64,000 nt of DNA from Thermoanaerobaculia bacterium (lineage in GTDB: Bacteria; Acidobacteriota; Thermoanaerobaculia; Multivoradales; Multivoraceae), in assembly GCA_022826745.1 (NCBI GenBank), contig JAJDUI010000036.1:62001-126000 (forward strand), in the 5' to 3' direction. This document shows, in pieces, positions 8,355 to 17,945 of the stretch. The first letter of the stretch is position 1, and each line of letters begins with the position of its first letter. Both the position numbers and the translations under genes were made by a program. The notes beneath the pieces were generated by a model. It saw only the letters and a program-made list of their open reading frames with translations, was not told where the DNA came from and did no database searches.

Positions 8355-11300
8355 TCAGGCATTCGTCTCGTACAACGCGCGCTGAGGGCTGTCGTCAGGC
8401 TTCGGATCCTGCCGCATCTCCTCAGGCACAGGCGGCAGTTCCTGCGCCCCGAAGCACTGGCCGGCAAGCACCTCGTCCAGCAGTCGGCTCTGCTCCGGCT
8501 GGACGGCGACGGTCTCTTCCAGCACATGAAGAAGCTCCAGGAGTTCCGTCGTGAACTGCGCGGTCCACCTGTCCGGCCGGATCTTGTCGAGCGGCGACGT
8601 CTTCCTTCCTGCTCCTTCCTTCATCCTGTAGCCGAGCCAGGACTGAAGCACTTTGAGGCCGGACACCTCGAACTCGTAGACCTCCGACGAAACCGGCCCG
8701 AACGCCCCGGAGCCCACGCGGAGTGTCCCGGTCTCCTCGTCGTAGCCGTAGGACTCGGGATAGTCGCTGACGCTCTCCGACACCTGCTCAATGCACCGGG
8801 CCGCGCCGCGAATCGCGCCTCCGGACGGAGCGAATCGCTCGCCGTACGTGTGCAGAAAGAGAAGGCGGCGACCGATGGAAGTCACCTCTTCGAACAGCGC
8901 TCCATCCTTCGTAATGGGAACGCGGACCTCGCAGCCAACGAGTTCCTCGTAGTACTCCCCGGTGAACCGCGGATGCGCGAGGGTCCCATAGAGGTAGGCA
9001 GCGAAATCCTCGGGCGAGACCGATCGCCCGTAGGTGTCGACGAGGATCTCCAGAAGTCCTGGAAGGAGATTCGGGACCGTAGCGTCCCGGGAACGGTAGA
9101 GGGGCAAGACGTGTTTGGCGCCACGTCCGGAGAAGTAGTGAAGGTCCGGGACTGCGGCTGCAGTGGTCAGCGCCGGTCCGTCACCGAGCGGGTCACTAAG
9201 GAGGCTGACGAGGTAGAGCTGGCGATCGCTATGGGTACGCCAAACGACTGGCCGAAGGTAATCACCAACCCTTGCATCGGCGATCAAGAACTGCCTGTCA
9301 AACGAACGGTACGCGTAACGGACGATTCGAAGCGGCCGTTCCTCCGGCACCAACCCCGAGACAGGAGTCGTGTCGTCGCCAGCGAAAAGAGCCTTGTAGC
9401 GGCCCTCTGGGTTCCTGTCGCGTGTCACCTTGAAGGCGGACTCAAGTTGGTCCCTCTTGTCCCGGGCCAACAAGCTCTTCCAGCGGCGTTCCAGTAGTTC
9501 CGGGCTTCCACCGATCGGCCAAGTCCTCTTGATCTGGGCACCGCTCTTCTGCCACGGCATCAGGTCGGTGAGCAGCGGCCAGCCAAAGTAGCGCCCGCTT
9601 CCGGCCGGCAGGAAAGCCCCCTGCCAGTCGTCAGGACAGTCCTGCCACTCGACATCAGCGAAGCTCTTCAATCCGTCGAGGCAGAGCAGTTTCTCGGCTC
9701 GCGTCCCCTTGACTCGCGAGTAGCGAACCCGCGCCGGCGACTCCTCGTGGCACGAGTCCCGCCGGAAGAGCACAGCGATGGCCACCGGCGTCTGAATCGC
9801 GAAGACGTTCTCTTCCTGGCGCGCGCCCCGGCCCTCCCCGCCGAGGTCGAGAATCCAGATCTCGTCGCAAAGCCGGCGCATCTTCTCCCGAACACCGGCG
9901 AACGCGGCACCGAACAGGTAGCTCGAAGCCGTGATGAAGCTGACAATCCCAGGCCCTTCCGACGGCTTCTGCTCGAACACCTTCCACAAAGCCCAGCGCC
10001 AGAAGTAGACGTACGAGTTGTAGAGGTTCTTCAGGGCATCGCCGTGACCGGCGTCGCTCACGGGCTTTGAGAAGTCCGCCAACAGCGAGCCCTCCTGTCT
10101 GCGCTCGAGCCTGGCCTTGACGGACATTGACCCGAACCGCTCACCCTGGGGCAGCGGGTCGCCGAAACGCACCCACCCGCCAAAGGGGGACAAGTGGTCC
10201 TCGCTGCACGCGGCGACGCTCTGGTGCCGGTGGTAGGGCGGATTGCCAATGCAGACCAGGACCGGCTTGTTCTTCTTGACTCGATTCGCCCGGCTGCGCT
10301 GATCCGCAATCGGCTGCAGCACCAAGCCCTTCTGCTGCGGCTCCGCGTCCGGGCTGTCCAGCGTGTCGGCAAGATAGACGCCGGTCCCTTCTGCCGGCAA
10401 GGTGCCGCGCTGGCCCGTGAGTGCGCGGCTCACACGGAGTTCCGAGACGGCGTAGGGCCCCACCATCACCTCGAAGCCGTAGAGCCTCTCCGCCAGTGAC
10501 GAAGCCTGGGAGGGCAGGGCAGGCCAGCCTTGCTCCTTCCCGACCCGGGCCAGTGAGTGCTCGATCACTCCAAGGAGGTAGGTCCCCGTCCCAACGGCGG
10601 GGTCGAGCGTGATGACGTCGGAATTCGCAAAGCCGAGCCGGCGGCCGAGCCGGTTGATGAGCAGGTCGTCGACCAGCCGAACCTGGGCTCGCACGACCTC
10701 AACCGGTGTGTAGTAGACGCCGGCCTGCTTGCGGAGCTTGGGGTCGTACTCCTCCAGGAAGTCCTCGTAGAAGTGAAGCCAGGGGTCCTCCGCGCCGCCA
10801 AGCGTTCCCGCGGGCGCCACGCCGATGACCCTCAACAAGAGATCGAGCGAAGCCCCTACTTCGCTTAGGACCTGGGAGTCGGTCAGGAACCTGAGCGCGC
10901 GAGCCATCAGGTTGTGTCCCGCGTCGAGCGCGGCCTCCGCCCGCGCCAGATCGAGGGGGTCCGCCCCGAGGCTACGGCCCAGAAGCAAGGCGAAGGTCAC
11001 CGTCTGGGCGTAGGCGTCGGCGAACTGCTCATCCGAAGCGTCAGGGAAAAGGAGGTGGCGCCAGTCCCGGGCAGCGGCGTTGATCGGCGATTCGGAACGA
11101 CCCAGAGCTTCACTCACATCGTCCCGGAGCATCCGGCAGAGCGGCGCGAGTTGTTCGGCGAAGCGCTTGAGATCGACCGACCCTCCCGCCGCGAGAGGCA
11201 AGATCGGCTGCCAGTCCAGGAAGTCCCGAAGAACAGGTCCCAGACGCGCACCGTCGCGCGATCCAACGGCCATCCCGCCGTCCACGTCAACTGCACCTGC

Positions 11301-11702
11301 GAGCCGTACCACTTTCCCGACCCGCTTGCCGTCTCGATAGAGCGCCCACTCGTTGCCGTCCGTGTAGAGGACGTTCGGCAAGTTCGAAAAGCGCTTGAAC
11401 TGCTTCTTGTCGCGACCAGTGAAACGAGCGGCGACTGCGCCTGTTCCGGGCTTCTTGAGCTCCACGTGGCCAGTCAAAAGTCCCTTCTTGGACACCGCGT
11501 AGTCAGGACGTCCCAAGCGCCCTTCTGACACCTCGCCAGTGCAAATGACCGTCCAACCCCACGCCGCACCAAGGTGCCTGAAGAACTCTTCGAGCGGTGC
11601 ACGAAGCTGATCCTCCGGTGCCCCTTGCACCACAGCCGTGCTCTTCGACGTAACCGTCTCGGCGAAACGTACGAGGCCCTCTCGAACCGAGTCCTTCTTC
11701 AT
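8355..11702 (-). CDS. Single-chain restriction-modification enzyme, type ISP/IIG-like (PD-ExK nuclease + N6-adenine methylase)
   Basis: A 1115-residue protein. The N-terminus has a PD-(D/E)XK nuclease pattern: Pro66-Asp67 in GRPDYAV and Glu81-Leu-Lys83 in GHVELKK. A helical region follows, then an N6-adenine methylase with motif I DPAVGTGTYL (about 367-376) and motif IV NPPYH (about 487-491). The C-terminal third resembles the type ISP specificity domain (SFDRQFLIADARVGDYLR, PDLHYFSGRGAKHVLPLY, DFAAYLYGTLAHPRFTGEYYEEL). No helicase motifs are visible, so it is shorter than LlaBIII-type ISP enzymes and more IIG-like. It would methylate and cut unmodified DNA. Its ATG overlaps the KAP NTPase stop as ATGA, making a two-gene operon. 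It ends 58 bases from hicB, facing it. Confidence 0.85.
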   Translation of the reverse strand: MKKDSVREGLVRFAETVTSKSTAVVQGAPEDQLRAPLEEFFRHLGAAWGWTVICTGEVSEGRLGRPDYAVSKKGLLTGHVELKKPGTGAVAARFTGRDKKQFKRFSNLPNVLYTDGNEWALYRDGKRVGKVVRLAGAVDVDGGMAVGSRDGARLGPVLRDFLDWQPILPLAAGGSVDLKRFAEQLAPLCRMLRDDVSEALGRSESPINAAARDWRHLLFPDASDEQFADAYAQTVTFALLLGRSLGADPLDLARAEAALDAGHNLMARALRFLTDSQVLSEVGASLDLLLRVIGVAPAGTLGGAEDPWLHFYEDFLEEYDPKLRKQAGVYYTPVEVVRAQVRLVDDLLINRLGRRLGFANSDVITLDPAVGTGTYLLGVIEHSLARVGKEQGWPALPSQASSLAERLYGFEVMVGPYAVSELRVSRALTGQRGTLPAEGTGVYLADTLDSPDAEPQQKGLVLQPIADQRSRANRVKKNKPVLVCIGNPPYHRHQSVAACSEDHLSPFGGWVRFGDPLPQGERFGSMSVKARLERRQEGSLLADFSKPVSDAGHGDALKNLYNSYVYFWRWALWKVFEQKPSEGPGIVSFITASSYLFGAAFAGVREKMRRLCDEIWILDLGGEGRGARQEENVFAIQTPVAIAVLFRRDSCHEESPARVRYSRVKGTRAEKLLCLDGLKSFADVEWQDCPDDWQGAFLPAGSGRYFGWPLLTDLMPWQKSGAQIKRTWPIGGSPELLERRWKSLLARDKRDQLESAFKVTRDRNPEGRYKALFAGDDTTPVSGLVPEERPLRIVRYAYRSFDRQFLIADARVGDYLRPVVWRTHSDRQLYLVSLLSDPLGDGPALTTAAAVPDLHYFSGRGAKHVLPLYRSRDATVPNLLPGLLEILVDTYGRSVSPEDFAAYLYGTLAHPRFTGEYYEELVGCEVRVPITKDGALFEEVTSIGRRLLFLHTYGERFAPSGGAIRGAARCIEQVSESVSDYPESYGYDEETGTLRVGSGAFGPVSSEVYEFEVSGLKVLQSWLGYRMKEGAGRKTSPLDKIRPDRWTAQFTTELLELLHVLEETVAVQPEQSRLLDEVLAGQCFGAQELPPVPEEMRQDPKPDDSPQRALYETNA

Positions 11703-13954
11703 GCCCTGGAGTCCGGGATGCTCTGCACCCCTCCCGAGTTTGCCTCGCTCACCGCAACCTCCGCCTTTCCCCCCGCGTCAGACACCGCCCCGCCCTTTAT
11801 CCGCCTATCGACGAGGTACATGAATTGTTCGAGCAATCGCTCCCCCGGATCCCGGCCTTCGTCTTGACGCCATTCCGGCTCATCAAAGTTACCCGTACAG
11901 TGCTCCCGAACTAGATGGGCCAGCACGATAACGTCTATCAGGAGGTCGATGTGCTCGAGTTGATCAGCCCTTAGCTCGCCCACCTGGGGCGTGGCGCTGT
12001 CGTCACTCCACACGGTGGACGCATGCGACAAGAGAAACCTCGTAATCTGCTCTGGATCCGCCGTAAACACACGCACCAAGTGTTCCTGCACGACCTCACG
12101 TCCCTCGGCTCTAGACCACTCATATAGAAGCCCAGATTCCTGTCGCACGTCTGGTGCAAACAGTGGAGAACCCTCCGCCACCCGGACCTTGATGCGCTGC
12201 ACAAGGCACGAACGCAATTCCGTGATCTCTTCGCGGCTAAACGTATTGCTGTCCTGATGTTCCGGCTTGTCGGTTACGCGCATCCAGCGCAGACACTCCG
12301 CACTGAACCACAGCGGTTCGGCGGCTTCAAGTACGCGTCGTCCCGCACGGACGCGACCGCTGCCACGAGGTATCCGCTGGAGCAGATGGGAGATGAGCAT
12401 AGCCGCCTGTGCCGGCTGATCCACGTAGAGGCTGCGAGCGTTCGGAATTGCCTCGGCCAATCCCGAGAGCGCAATGGCGAGGGTTTCCGCGGCCATCGGA
12501 TCCACGGTCTTCTCAAGTGCGCTCAGCTTGTCGATCAGGCGACCCGCCTTGGCTCCGTGGACGTGAGGCACCAAACGGCTCTTCAGCGACGCCCCGTCAC
12601 CCTCCCGCGCCAGCGCCAGGATTGCGGCCACTTCAGAGTCGGGGACGTCGTTCTGAGGGACCGAGTACGTAAAGTACCGTCGACAATACTCAGGGGCACA
12701 GACCCGCTGCTCCTCGGACCAACGAGGGAGCCACTCTCGGCCATAACCCGAATCGCCGTACGCACCACCAAGTCGAGGGAAGAGACTCGTGATGAGTGCC
12801 TTCGCCGCGTCGGCCTGGTCTTTCTCCATCGTCTTCAGTGTGGGCTCCAACAGTTCCACCCCACGGGCTTCCCGAGCCTCAGCGCCGGAGAAGCGTTCCT
12901 CAACACCCGAGAACGCGTCGTGGTTCTCCCGCACCACTTCGTACACCTCCGGATAGAAGGCCCGAAGCGCCTCGACTAGCAGATGATCCACACGGTTCGT
13001 CTCGCCGACAAGCGGCGGAAGGGCGAACATCAGCCCATTGCCAAATCGATTCGCCTCTCGAGGCGTGGTCAGCCTACTCAAGACGCCACGGTCGAAGGCG
13101 GCGACGAACTCGCCGACCTGACTCTCCGTTAGTTCGATCCCAGCGGCAGACAGGGCCTGGTCTATGCGGTGGAAGCACAATGAACGGAGGTCTTCCCGTG
13201 CTGCTACCGGTAGCCGTAGCGGAACTTGGACGATCTTCTCCAAGAAGGAGCGGCCGGACGCCTCGCCGCCTCCACCGTACCGCTCGCCGATGGCCTTGGA
13301 GACCACGGCATCGTCGAAGGCGAGCACATAGCACACGTTCGGAAAGTCGGTGCACGCCTTGATAAGGCGGAACAGCGTATGGGTTTCGTGCTTGTCCAGA
13401 CGGTCGATATCGTCTATCACTACAACAACCCGCTTTCGGGATCGACCCAAGAGATCGACGATTCGGTCACGCAGTTGTTCGAGCCGAACAGAATCACCCT
13501 TCTGCGCGAGTTTACCGAACTGATAGAGCAACGTATCGACCGTTTCAGCAGGCGGGAACACCAAGCCGAGAAGCCTAGTGACCCACCGCAGAAACCCGGC
13601 CCACCGCCATGCTCTGGCTATCACTCGTTCAAACCAAGTGGAGAGAGACGCGCCGATCGCCTCCGCGAGGGTCGAGAAAAACCCTCGAAACAAGGAGTCG
13701 GAGTCTGTAACTCTCCAGGGACGGAATTCTCGAACCACGACTGCATCGTCGTCAGCGAGGTTGGCGCGAAGCAGGTTGAGTACTGTTGTCTTTCCGTCGC
13801 CCCAAGCGCCGTAGAGACCGACGACTATCCCGGAGTCCTCCGGTTGGGCGACCAGGATGGTGGCAATGCGGTCGGCGAAGGCTGCGCGGCCGAGGCGGTC
13901 TTCGTCGCGCTCGGTGATGGGACGGTCACCAAAGAAACTGTGTTCCGAGGTCAT
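11699..13954 (-). CDS. KAP-family P-loop NTPase
   Basis: A 751-residue STAND/AAA-like ATPase of the KAP family. Walker A is GAWGDGKTT (residues 49-57); Walker B is VVVVIDDIDRLD (about 176-187). Between them, residues about 111-133 (RAWRWAGFLRWVTRLLGLVF) form a hydrophobic segment, as in KAP proteins that touch the membrane through an insertion at this point. The C-terminal half is helical with no recognised effector domain. KAP NTPases are frequent in bacterial anti-phage loci. The gene is first in an operon with the ISP-like enzyme (4-base overlap). One hand-counted line (13381-13440) is 53% GC, well below the metabolic genes. Role in the module is inferred: sensing, or powering DNA processing. 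Confidence 0.85.
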   Translation of the reverse strand: MTSEHSFFGDRPITERDEDRLGRAAFADRIATILVAQPEDSGIVVGLYGAWGDGKTTVLNLLRANLADDDAVVVREFRPWRVTDSDSLFRGFFSTLAEAIGASLSTWFERVIARAWRWAGFLRWVTRLLGLVFPPAETVDTLLYQFGKLAQKGDSVRLEQLRDRIVDLLGRSRKRVVVVIDDIDRLDKHETHTLFRLIKACTDFPNVCYVLAFDDAVVSKAIGERYGGGGEASGRSFLEKIVQVPLRLPVAAREDLRSLCFHRIDQALSAAGIELTESQVGEFVAAFDRGVLSRLTTPREANRFGNGLMFALPPLVGETNRVDHLLVEALRAFYPEVYEVVRENHDAFSGVEERFSGAEAREARGVELLEPTLKTMEKDQADAAKALITSLFPRLGGAYGDSGYGREWLPRWSEEQRVCAPEYCRRYFTYSVPQNDVPDSEVAAILALAREGDGASLKSRLVPHVHGAKAGRLIDKLSALEKTVDPMAAETLAIALSGLAEAIPNARSLYVDQPAQAAMLISHLLQRIPRGSGRVRAGRRVLEAAEPLWFSAECLRWMRVTDKPEHQDSNTFSREEITELRSCLVQRIKVRVAEGSPLFAPDVRQESGLLYEWSRAEGREVVQEHLVRVFTADPEQITRFLLSHASTVWSDDSATPQVGELRADQLEHIDLLIDVIVLAHLVREHCTGNFDEPEWRQDEGRDPGERLLEQFMYLVDRRIKGGAVSDAGGKAEVAVSEANSGGVQSIPDSRA

Positions 13955-14031
13955 GTTGATTCAGGCGCTGTTGACGACCGGAGGCGGTAGGATCTAGCCC
14001 GAGCTCGCCAGATTCGGCAGGAAGATAGCCC

Positions 14032-14079
14032 ATGGAGCCCGACGCGATCGAGACCTACCTGACCGATCGAGGCTTGTAG
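14032..14079 (+). pseudogene. Displaced remnant of a hicB 3' end (right direct repeat)
   Basis: Positions 14041-14079 match the last 39 bases of hicB (8258-8296) at 33 positions and encode DAIETYLTDRGL plus stop. An ATG at 14032 gives a 15-codon mini-frame (MEP then the conserved part). An in-frame stop lies just upstream, so no complete antitoxin exists here. It sits between the KAP gene start and the sulfatase stop, opposite to both. Best read as the scar of a second hicB or of island insertion. Confidence 0.65.
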
Positions 14080-14086
14080 TCGGTCC

Positions 14087-15658
14087 CTACTGGCCTGCTG
14101 GGGCCGCGGCCCGCCGCCAAGGCTCGGGACCGTCTGGCAACGCGCTCAGGAACTGCGCTCCGACCTCCTCGTACCAGGCGTGGAGCCGCGCTCGCATCTC
14201 GGCGACCCGCTCTGGCTGTGCCGCGGCCAGGTCGTTCCGTTCGCCGACATCGGCTTCCACGTCATAGAGATGGACCTGGCCGTCCTCGTAGCGCTCGATC
14301 AGCTTGTAGCGGCCTGTGGAAACCGCGCCGCCCGGAAAGCCGCCCTGGTTGGCGTAGTGCGGGTAGTGCCAGAACAGGGCCCGCTCGGATGCCGCGGCCG
14401 CCGCCCTCTCACCCGCCTCGCCTCCCCGGAGCAGGTCGAGAAAGCTCGACCCGTCGATCTCGACCTCCGGCGGCAGGTCGATGCCGGCCGCCTCCAGCAG
14501 GGTCGGGTAGAAGTCCGTGCTGATGACCGGGGCATCCGTCACCCCGCCAGCGGCCGCGACGGCCGGCCAGCGGACGATCATCGGCTCGCGGATGCCACCC
14601 TCGTACAGCCAGCCCTTGCCGCCCCGTAGTGGCAGGTTCGAGGTCGGCGACCCTTCCGCCGTGGACAGGCCGCCGTTGTCGGAGAAGAAGACGACGATCG
14701 TGTTCCCGGCCAGTTCCAGGGCATCGAGCCGGTCGAGGATGCGGCCGACGCTCGTGTCCAGCGTCTCGACCATCGCCGCGTAGACGGCGTGGTTCTGGAC
14801 CTCGCGCACGCGCCGCGGCTCGTCGCGTGGCCAGACCTGCTCCTCCTCGCCGAAGTCGGCCGGATCGGCTGGATACGCCGACACTCTGCCGGGCGGTGCC
14901 TCCGAAACGCTGACCTCGACGCCCGCCTTGGCGGCGTACTTCGCGATCAGGTCCGCCGGCGCCCGGAGCGGCGTGTGCACGGTGTAGTAGGAGAGGTAGA
15001 GCAGGAAGGGCCTGCCCTCCTCGTCCGCCGCGTAGCCGTCGAGCAGCGCCAACGCCTCGTCGGTGAGCCGGGCGGTCAGGTGCTCGTCCTCGGGGCCGTC
15101 CTCGAGAGTCGGGTTCGAGTAGGGCGAAAAGTAGCTCCGCGGCATGCCGCCGCGGTGGCCGCCGACGTTCACGTCGAAGCCCTGGGCCAGCGGCCAGAAC
15201 TCCTCCGTCGGCCCCAGATGCCACTTGCCGAAAAACGCGGTGTTGTAGCCGCCGTCCCGGAGCGCCTCGGCCAGCGTGACCTCCTCGAGCGGCATTCGGT
15301 CGTTGAGCGGGGCCGGCGCGAACCTCTCCTCACGGCGTCCGGCGAAGTAGTTCGTGGCGCCCACCCGCGTCGGATAGCGGCCGGTCATGATGCTGAAACG
15401 GGTCGGACTGCACACCGGGTTCGCGGCGTAGCCCCTGGTGAAACGCAGCCCGCCGGCCGCCAGCCGGTCGATGTTCGGCGTCTCGTAGAAGGTGTCCGGG
15501 TTGAAGGCGCCGATGTCCATCGCGCCGAGGTCGTCGACCAGCAGGAAGACGATGTTCGGGGGATCGGCGGGCGTTTCGGCAGCGCAGGCGGCGAAGCAGG
15601 CGACGCAGACCGCCGCTGCGAGGATGGCACATGCTGTCGGGTACCGGGCCGGCTGCAT
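14087..15658 (-). CDS. Sulfatase (formylglycine-dependent, lipoprotein-like signal)
   Basis: A 523-residue secreted arylsulfatase-type enzyme. Metal-binding Asps appear in NIVFLLVDDLGAMD (about 35-48). The formylglycine motif is CSPTR with Cys83 in PVCSPTRFSIMTGRYPTR. Further family blocks are AFFGKWHLG and IVVFFSDNGGLS. The N-terminus is hydrophobic with several Cys (CVACFAACAAE), so it may be a lipoprotein or simply exported. It would hydrolyse sulfate esters, probably from sulfated glycans or small organics; an anaerobic or FGE-type maturase must act on Cys83. Divergent from the Gfo/Idh/MocA gene with an 80-base gap that should hold both promoters. Confidence 0.92.
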   Translation of the reverse strand: MQPARYPTACAILAAAVCVACFAACAAETPADPPNIVFLLVDDLGAMDIGAFNPDTFYETPNIDRLAAGGLRFTRGYAANPVCSPTRFSIMTGRYPTRVGATNYFAGRREERFAPAPLNDRMPLEEVTLAEALRDGGYNTAFFGKWHLGPTEEFWPLAQGFDVNVGGHRGGMPRSYFSPYSNPTLEDGPEDEHLTARLTDEALALLDGYAADEEGRPFLLYLSYYTVHTPLRAPADLIAKYAAKAGVEVSVSEAPPGRVSAYPADPADFGEEEQVWPRDEPRRVREVQNHAVYAAMVETLDTSVGRILDRLDALELAGNTIVVFFSDNGGLSTAEGSPTSNLPLRGGKGWLYEGGIREPMIVRWPAVAAAGGVTDAPVISTDFYPTLLEAAGIDLPPEVEIDGSSFLDLLRGGEAGERAAAAASERALFWHYPHYANQGGFPGGAVSTGRYKLIERYEDGQVHLYDVEADVGERNDLAAAQPERVAEMRARLHAWYEEVGAQFLSALPDGPEPWRRAAAPAGQ

Positions 15659-15738
15659 CGGTCCACGACGGTAGCAGCACGCGGGGGGCTAGAATCCCTG
15701 TATCGTCTCCGGGCGCTTCCGACTCTGGGAGGAACTCC

Positions 15739-17211
15739 ATGTCCGCCATCACCCGCCGCGTTTTCCTCGGCTCGGCCGCCGCTGCCGCCGCCACGACGAC
15801 CCTGGGATGCCGTGCTTCAGCCGGCACCGCCGCCGCGAGCCCGAACGAGGTGCTCCGCGTCGCCGTCGTCGGCCTGCGCGGCCGCGGCAACGACCACGTC
15901 AACAACTACGTGAAGATGCCGGGCGTCGAAATCGCCGCTCTCTGCGACGTCGACCGCAACGTGCTCGAGGCCGCGAAGGCCAGGGCGATCGAGGCCGGCG
16001 CGACCGATCCGCTGACGATCGTCGACTACCGGGAGCTCCTGGAGCGCGACGACATCGACGCGGTGTCCATCGCGACGCCGAACCACTGGCACGCGCTGCA
16101 GGCCGTGTGGGCCTGCCAGGCGGGCAAGGACGTTTACCTGGAGAAGCCCGTTTCCCACAACGTCTGGGAGGGCCGCCAGATCGTCCACGCGGCCGCGAAG
16201 TACGACCGGATCGTCCAGACCGGCACCCAGATCCGCTCGTCGCCCTCGATCCAGGAGGCGCTGGCCTGGGTGAACGAAGGTCATCTCGGCGAGATTCAGC
16301 TCGCCCGCGGCCTCTGCTACAAGCCGCGCCAGAGCATCGGCCGGGTGGAAGGCGCACAGAAGATCGACCCGGCGGTCGACTACGACCTCTGGTGCGGCCC
16401 GGCGCCAAGGAAGGCCCTGATGCGGGAGCGCCTGCACTACGACTGGCACTGGGTCTTCGACACCGGCAACGGCGACCTCGGCAACCAGGGCATCCACCAG
16501 ATGGACATCGCTCGCTGGGCGCTGGGCGAGCCGGCGCTGCCGCCGCGGACGATCAGCGTCGGCGGCCGCTTCGCCTACGTCGACGACGGCAACACGCCGA
16601 ACACCCAGTTCGTCTACCACGATTACGAGCGGGCCCCGCTGTTGTTCGAGGTCCGCGGCCTGCCGCGCGATCTCAAGGCGCAGAAGGAGGAATGGCGCAG
16701 GCGCGGCATGGACGAGTACCTGGGCGCCAGGATCGGCGTCATCGTCCACTGTGAAGGCGGCCACCTGCAGATCCCGAGCTACACCGAAGCCACCGCGTTC
16801 GACGCGAAGGGCAAGAAGCTTGAAAGCTGGAAGGGCGGCGCCAACCACTACGCGAACTTCGTCGACGCCGTGCGCAGCCGCCGCGGCGAGGACCTGACCG
16901 CCTCGATCGAGGACGGCCACCTCTCGAGCGCCCTCTGCCATCTCGGCAACATCTCCTACCTGCGCGGCGAAGCGGGCGGGCCGGCCAAGGTGTCGAAGAT
17001 CGCCTCGAAGCTCCGCCATGCCGGCGACACCGCGGATCGCTTCCTCGACCACCTGGTACAGAACGGCATCGATCCCGAGATCGAACAGCCGATCGTCGGG
17101 CCGTGGCTCACGATCGACCCGGACACGGAGACGATCGAAGGCGACGTGGAGGCGAGCCGCTTGCTGACCCGCGAGTACCGCGAGCCGTTCGTCGTGCCGC
17201 GGACCGTCTGA
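15739..17211 (+). CDS. Gfo/Idh/MocA family oxidoreductase, Tat-exported
   Basis: A 490-residue NAD(P)-dependent oxidoreductase. The start ATG at 15739 follows GGGAGGAAC and opens a twin-arginine signal (TRRVFLGSAAAAAATTTLGC) with a Cys that may be lipidated. The Rossmann motif is VVGLRGRG (about 43-50), and the family signature is EKPVSHN with a WGLP-like GLPRDL region further on. Members oxidise or epimerise sugars and inositols, and Tat-exported ones are common in Planctomycetota/Acidobacteriota sugar clusters. The downstream DUF1080-like gene overlaps its stop (TGATG), so the pair is co-expressed. The open frame continues upstream to 15631, but nothing there fits the family. Confidence 0.9.
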   Translation: MSAITRRVFLGSAAAAAATTTLGCRASAGTAAASPNEVLRVAVVGLRGRGNDHVNNYVKMPGVEIAALCDVDRNVLEAAKARAIEAGATDPLTIVDYRELLERDDIDAVSIATPNHWHALQAVWACQAGKDVYLEKPVSHNVWEGRQIVHAAAKYDRIVQTGTQIRSSPSIQEALAWVNEGHLGEIQLARGLCYKPRQSIGRVEGAQKIDPAVDYDLWCGPAPRKALMRERLHYDWHWVFDTGNGDLGNQGIHQMDIARWALGEPALPPRTISVGGRFAYVDDGNTPNTQFVYHDYERAPLLFEVRGLPRDLKAQKEEWRRRGMDEYLGARIGVIVHCEGGHLQIPSYTEATAFDAKGKKLESWKGGANHYANFVDAVRSRRGEDLTASIEDGHLSSALCHLGNISYLRGEAGGPAKVSKIASKLRHAGDTADRFLDHLVQNGIDPEIEQPIVGPWLTIDPDTETIEGDVEASRLLTREYREPFVVPRTV

Positions 17212-17918
17212 TGCGCGGTACTTGTACCGGAGGCTCCGCGCTCGCTCTGATCGCGGTGGTCGCCGCCGGCGGCAGCCTCCACGCCCAGTCGGGAGTGCCC
17301 GACGGCTACGAACTCGTCTACTCCCAGGACTTCACGGACGCTTCGGCGTTCGACGACTTCACCTTCAGCGACCAGCGGGCGTGGGGGTACGGCGCGGGAG
17401 ACTGGCGCGGCTACCTCGAGCTCAAGGGCGGCAGCAAGTACGAGCCGAAGCACCGTTCACCGCTCAACATCGCCCTGATCGACGATCTCCTGCTCGCCGA
17501 CTTCGTTCTCGAAGCCGAGGCCTGGCAGACCGGCCGCGAGTACGGCCATCGGGATCTCAGTCTCTTCTTCGGCTTCGAGGGCCCGAACCGCTACTACTAC
17601 GCCCACCTGGCCACCGAACCCGACGACCGGGCCCACAACATCTTCCTGGTCGACAACGCCGACAGGGCGCCGATGGGCGCGATCCCGGACGAAGGCGTCG
17701 ACTGGGGCCGCGGATGGAAACGGGTCAGGGTCGAACGCCAGGACGGAGCGCTGCGCGTCTACTTCGACGGCGGGAAGCAGCCGACCGTCTCGACCGACCG
17801 CGATCCGCTCGGCTGGGGCCGCGTCGGTTTCGGGTCGTTCGACGACACCGGGCGGTTCAGTCAGATCCGGATCTGGGCGCCAAGCTCCCGCGAGGCCCGG
17901 GACCCCGCGTTCAAGTAG
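17211..17918 (+). CDS. Secreted DUF1080/LamG-like beta-sandwich protein
   Basis: A 235-residue protein with signal peptide (residues 1-25, ending GGSLHAQ). The body resembles DUF1080 / 3-keto-disaccharide-hydrolase-like jelly rolls: DGYELVYSQDF, GDWRGYLELKGGSKYEPKHRSP, FVLEAEAW, LSLFFGF, NRYYYAHLA and GWGRVGFGSFDDTGRFSQIRIWAP. Proteins of this type are usually periplasmic, bind or cleave glycans, and accompany Gfo/Idh/MocA oxidoreductases as here. Its ATG overlaps the upstream TGA. The catalytic role is uncertain. Confidence 0.8.
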   Translation: MRGTCTGGSALALIAVVAAGGSLHAQSGVPDGYELVYSQDFTDASAFDDFTFSDQRAWGYGAGDWRGYLELKGGSKYEPKHRSPLNIALIDDLLLADFVLEAEAWQTGREYGHRDLSLFFGFEGPNRYYYAHLATEPDDRAHNIFLVDNADRAPMGAIPDEGVDWGRGWKRVRVERQDGALRVYFDGGKQPTVSTDRDPLGWGRVGFGSFDDTGRFSQIRIWAPSSREARDPAFK

Positions 17919-17945
17919 CCGAAGCCGCTGGCCGGCCGGGACGAC

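Noticed and set aside
8355..13954. BREX or DISARM locus
   Set aside because: A methylase and an ATPase are present, but I see no PglZ, BrxC/DrmA-like helicase, PLD nuclease or DUF1998 gene.
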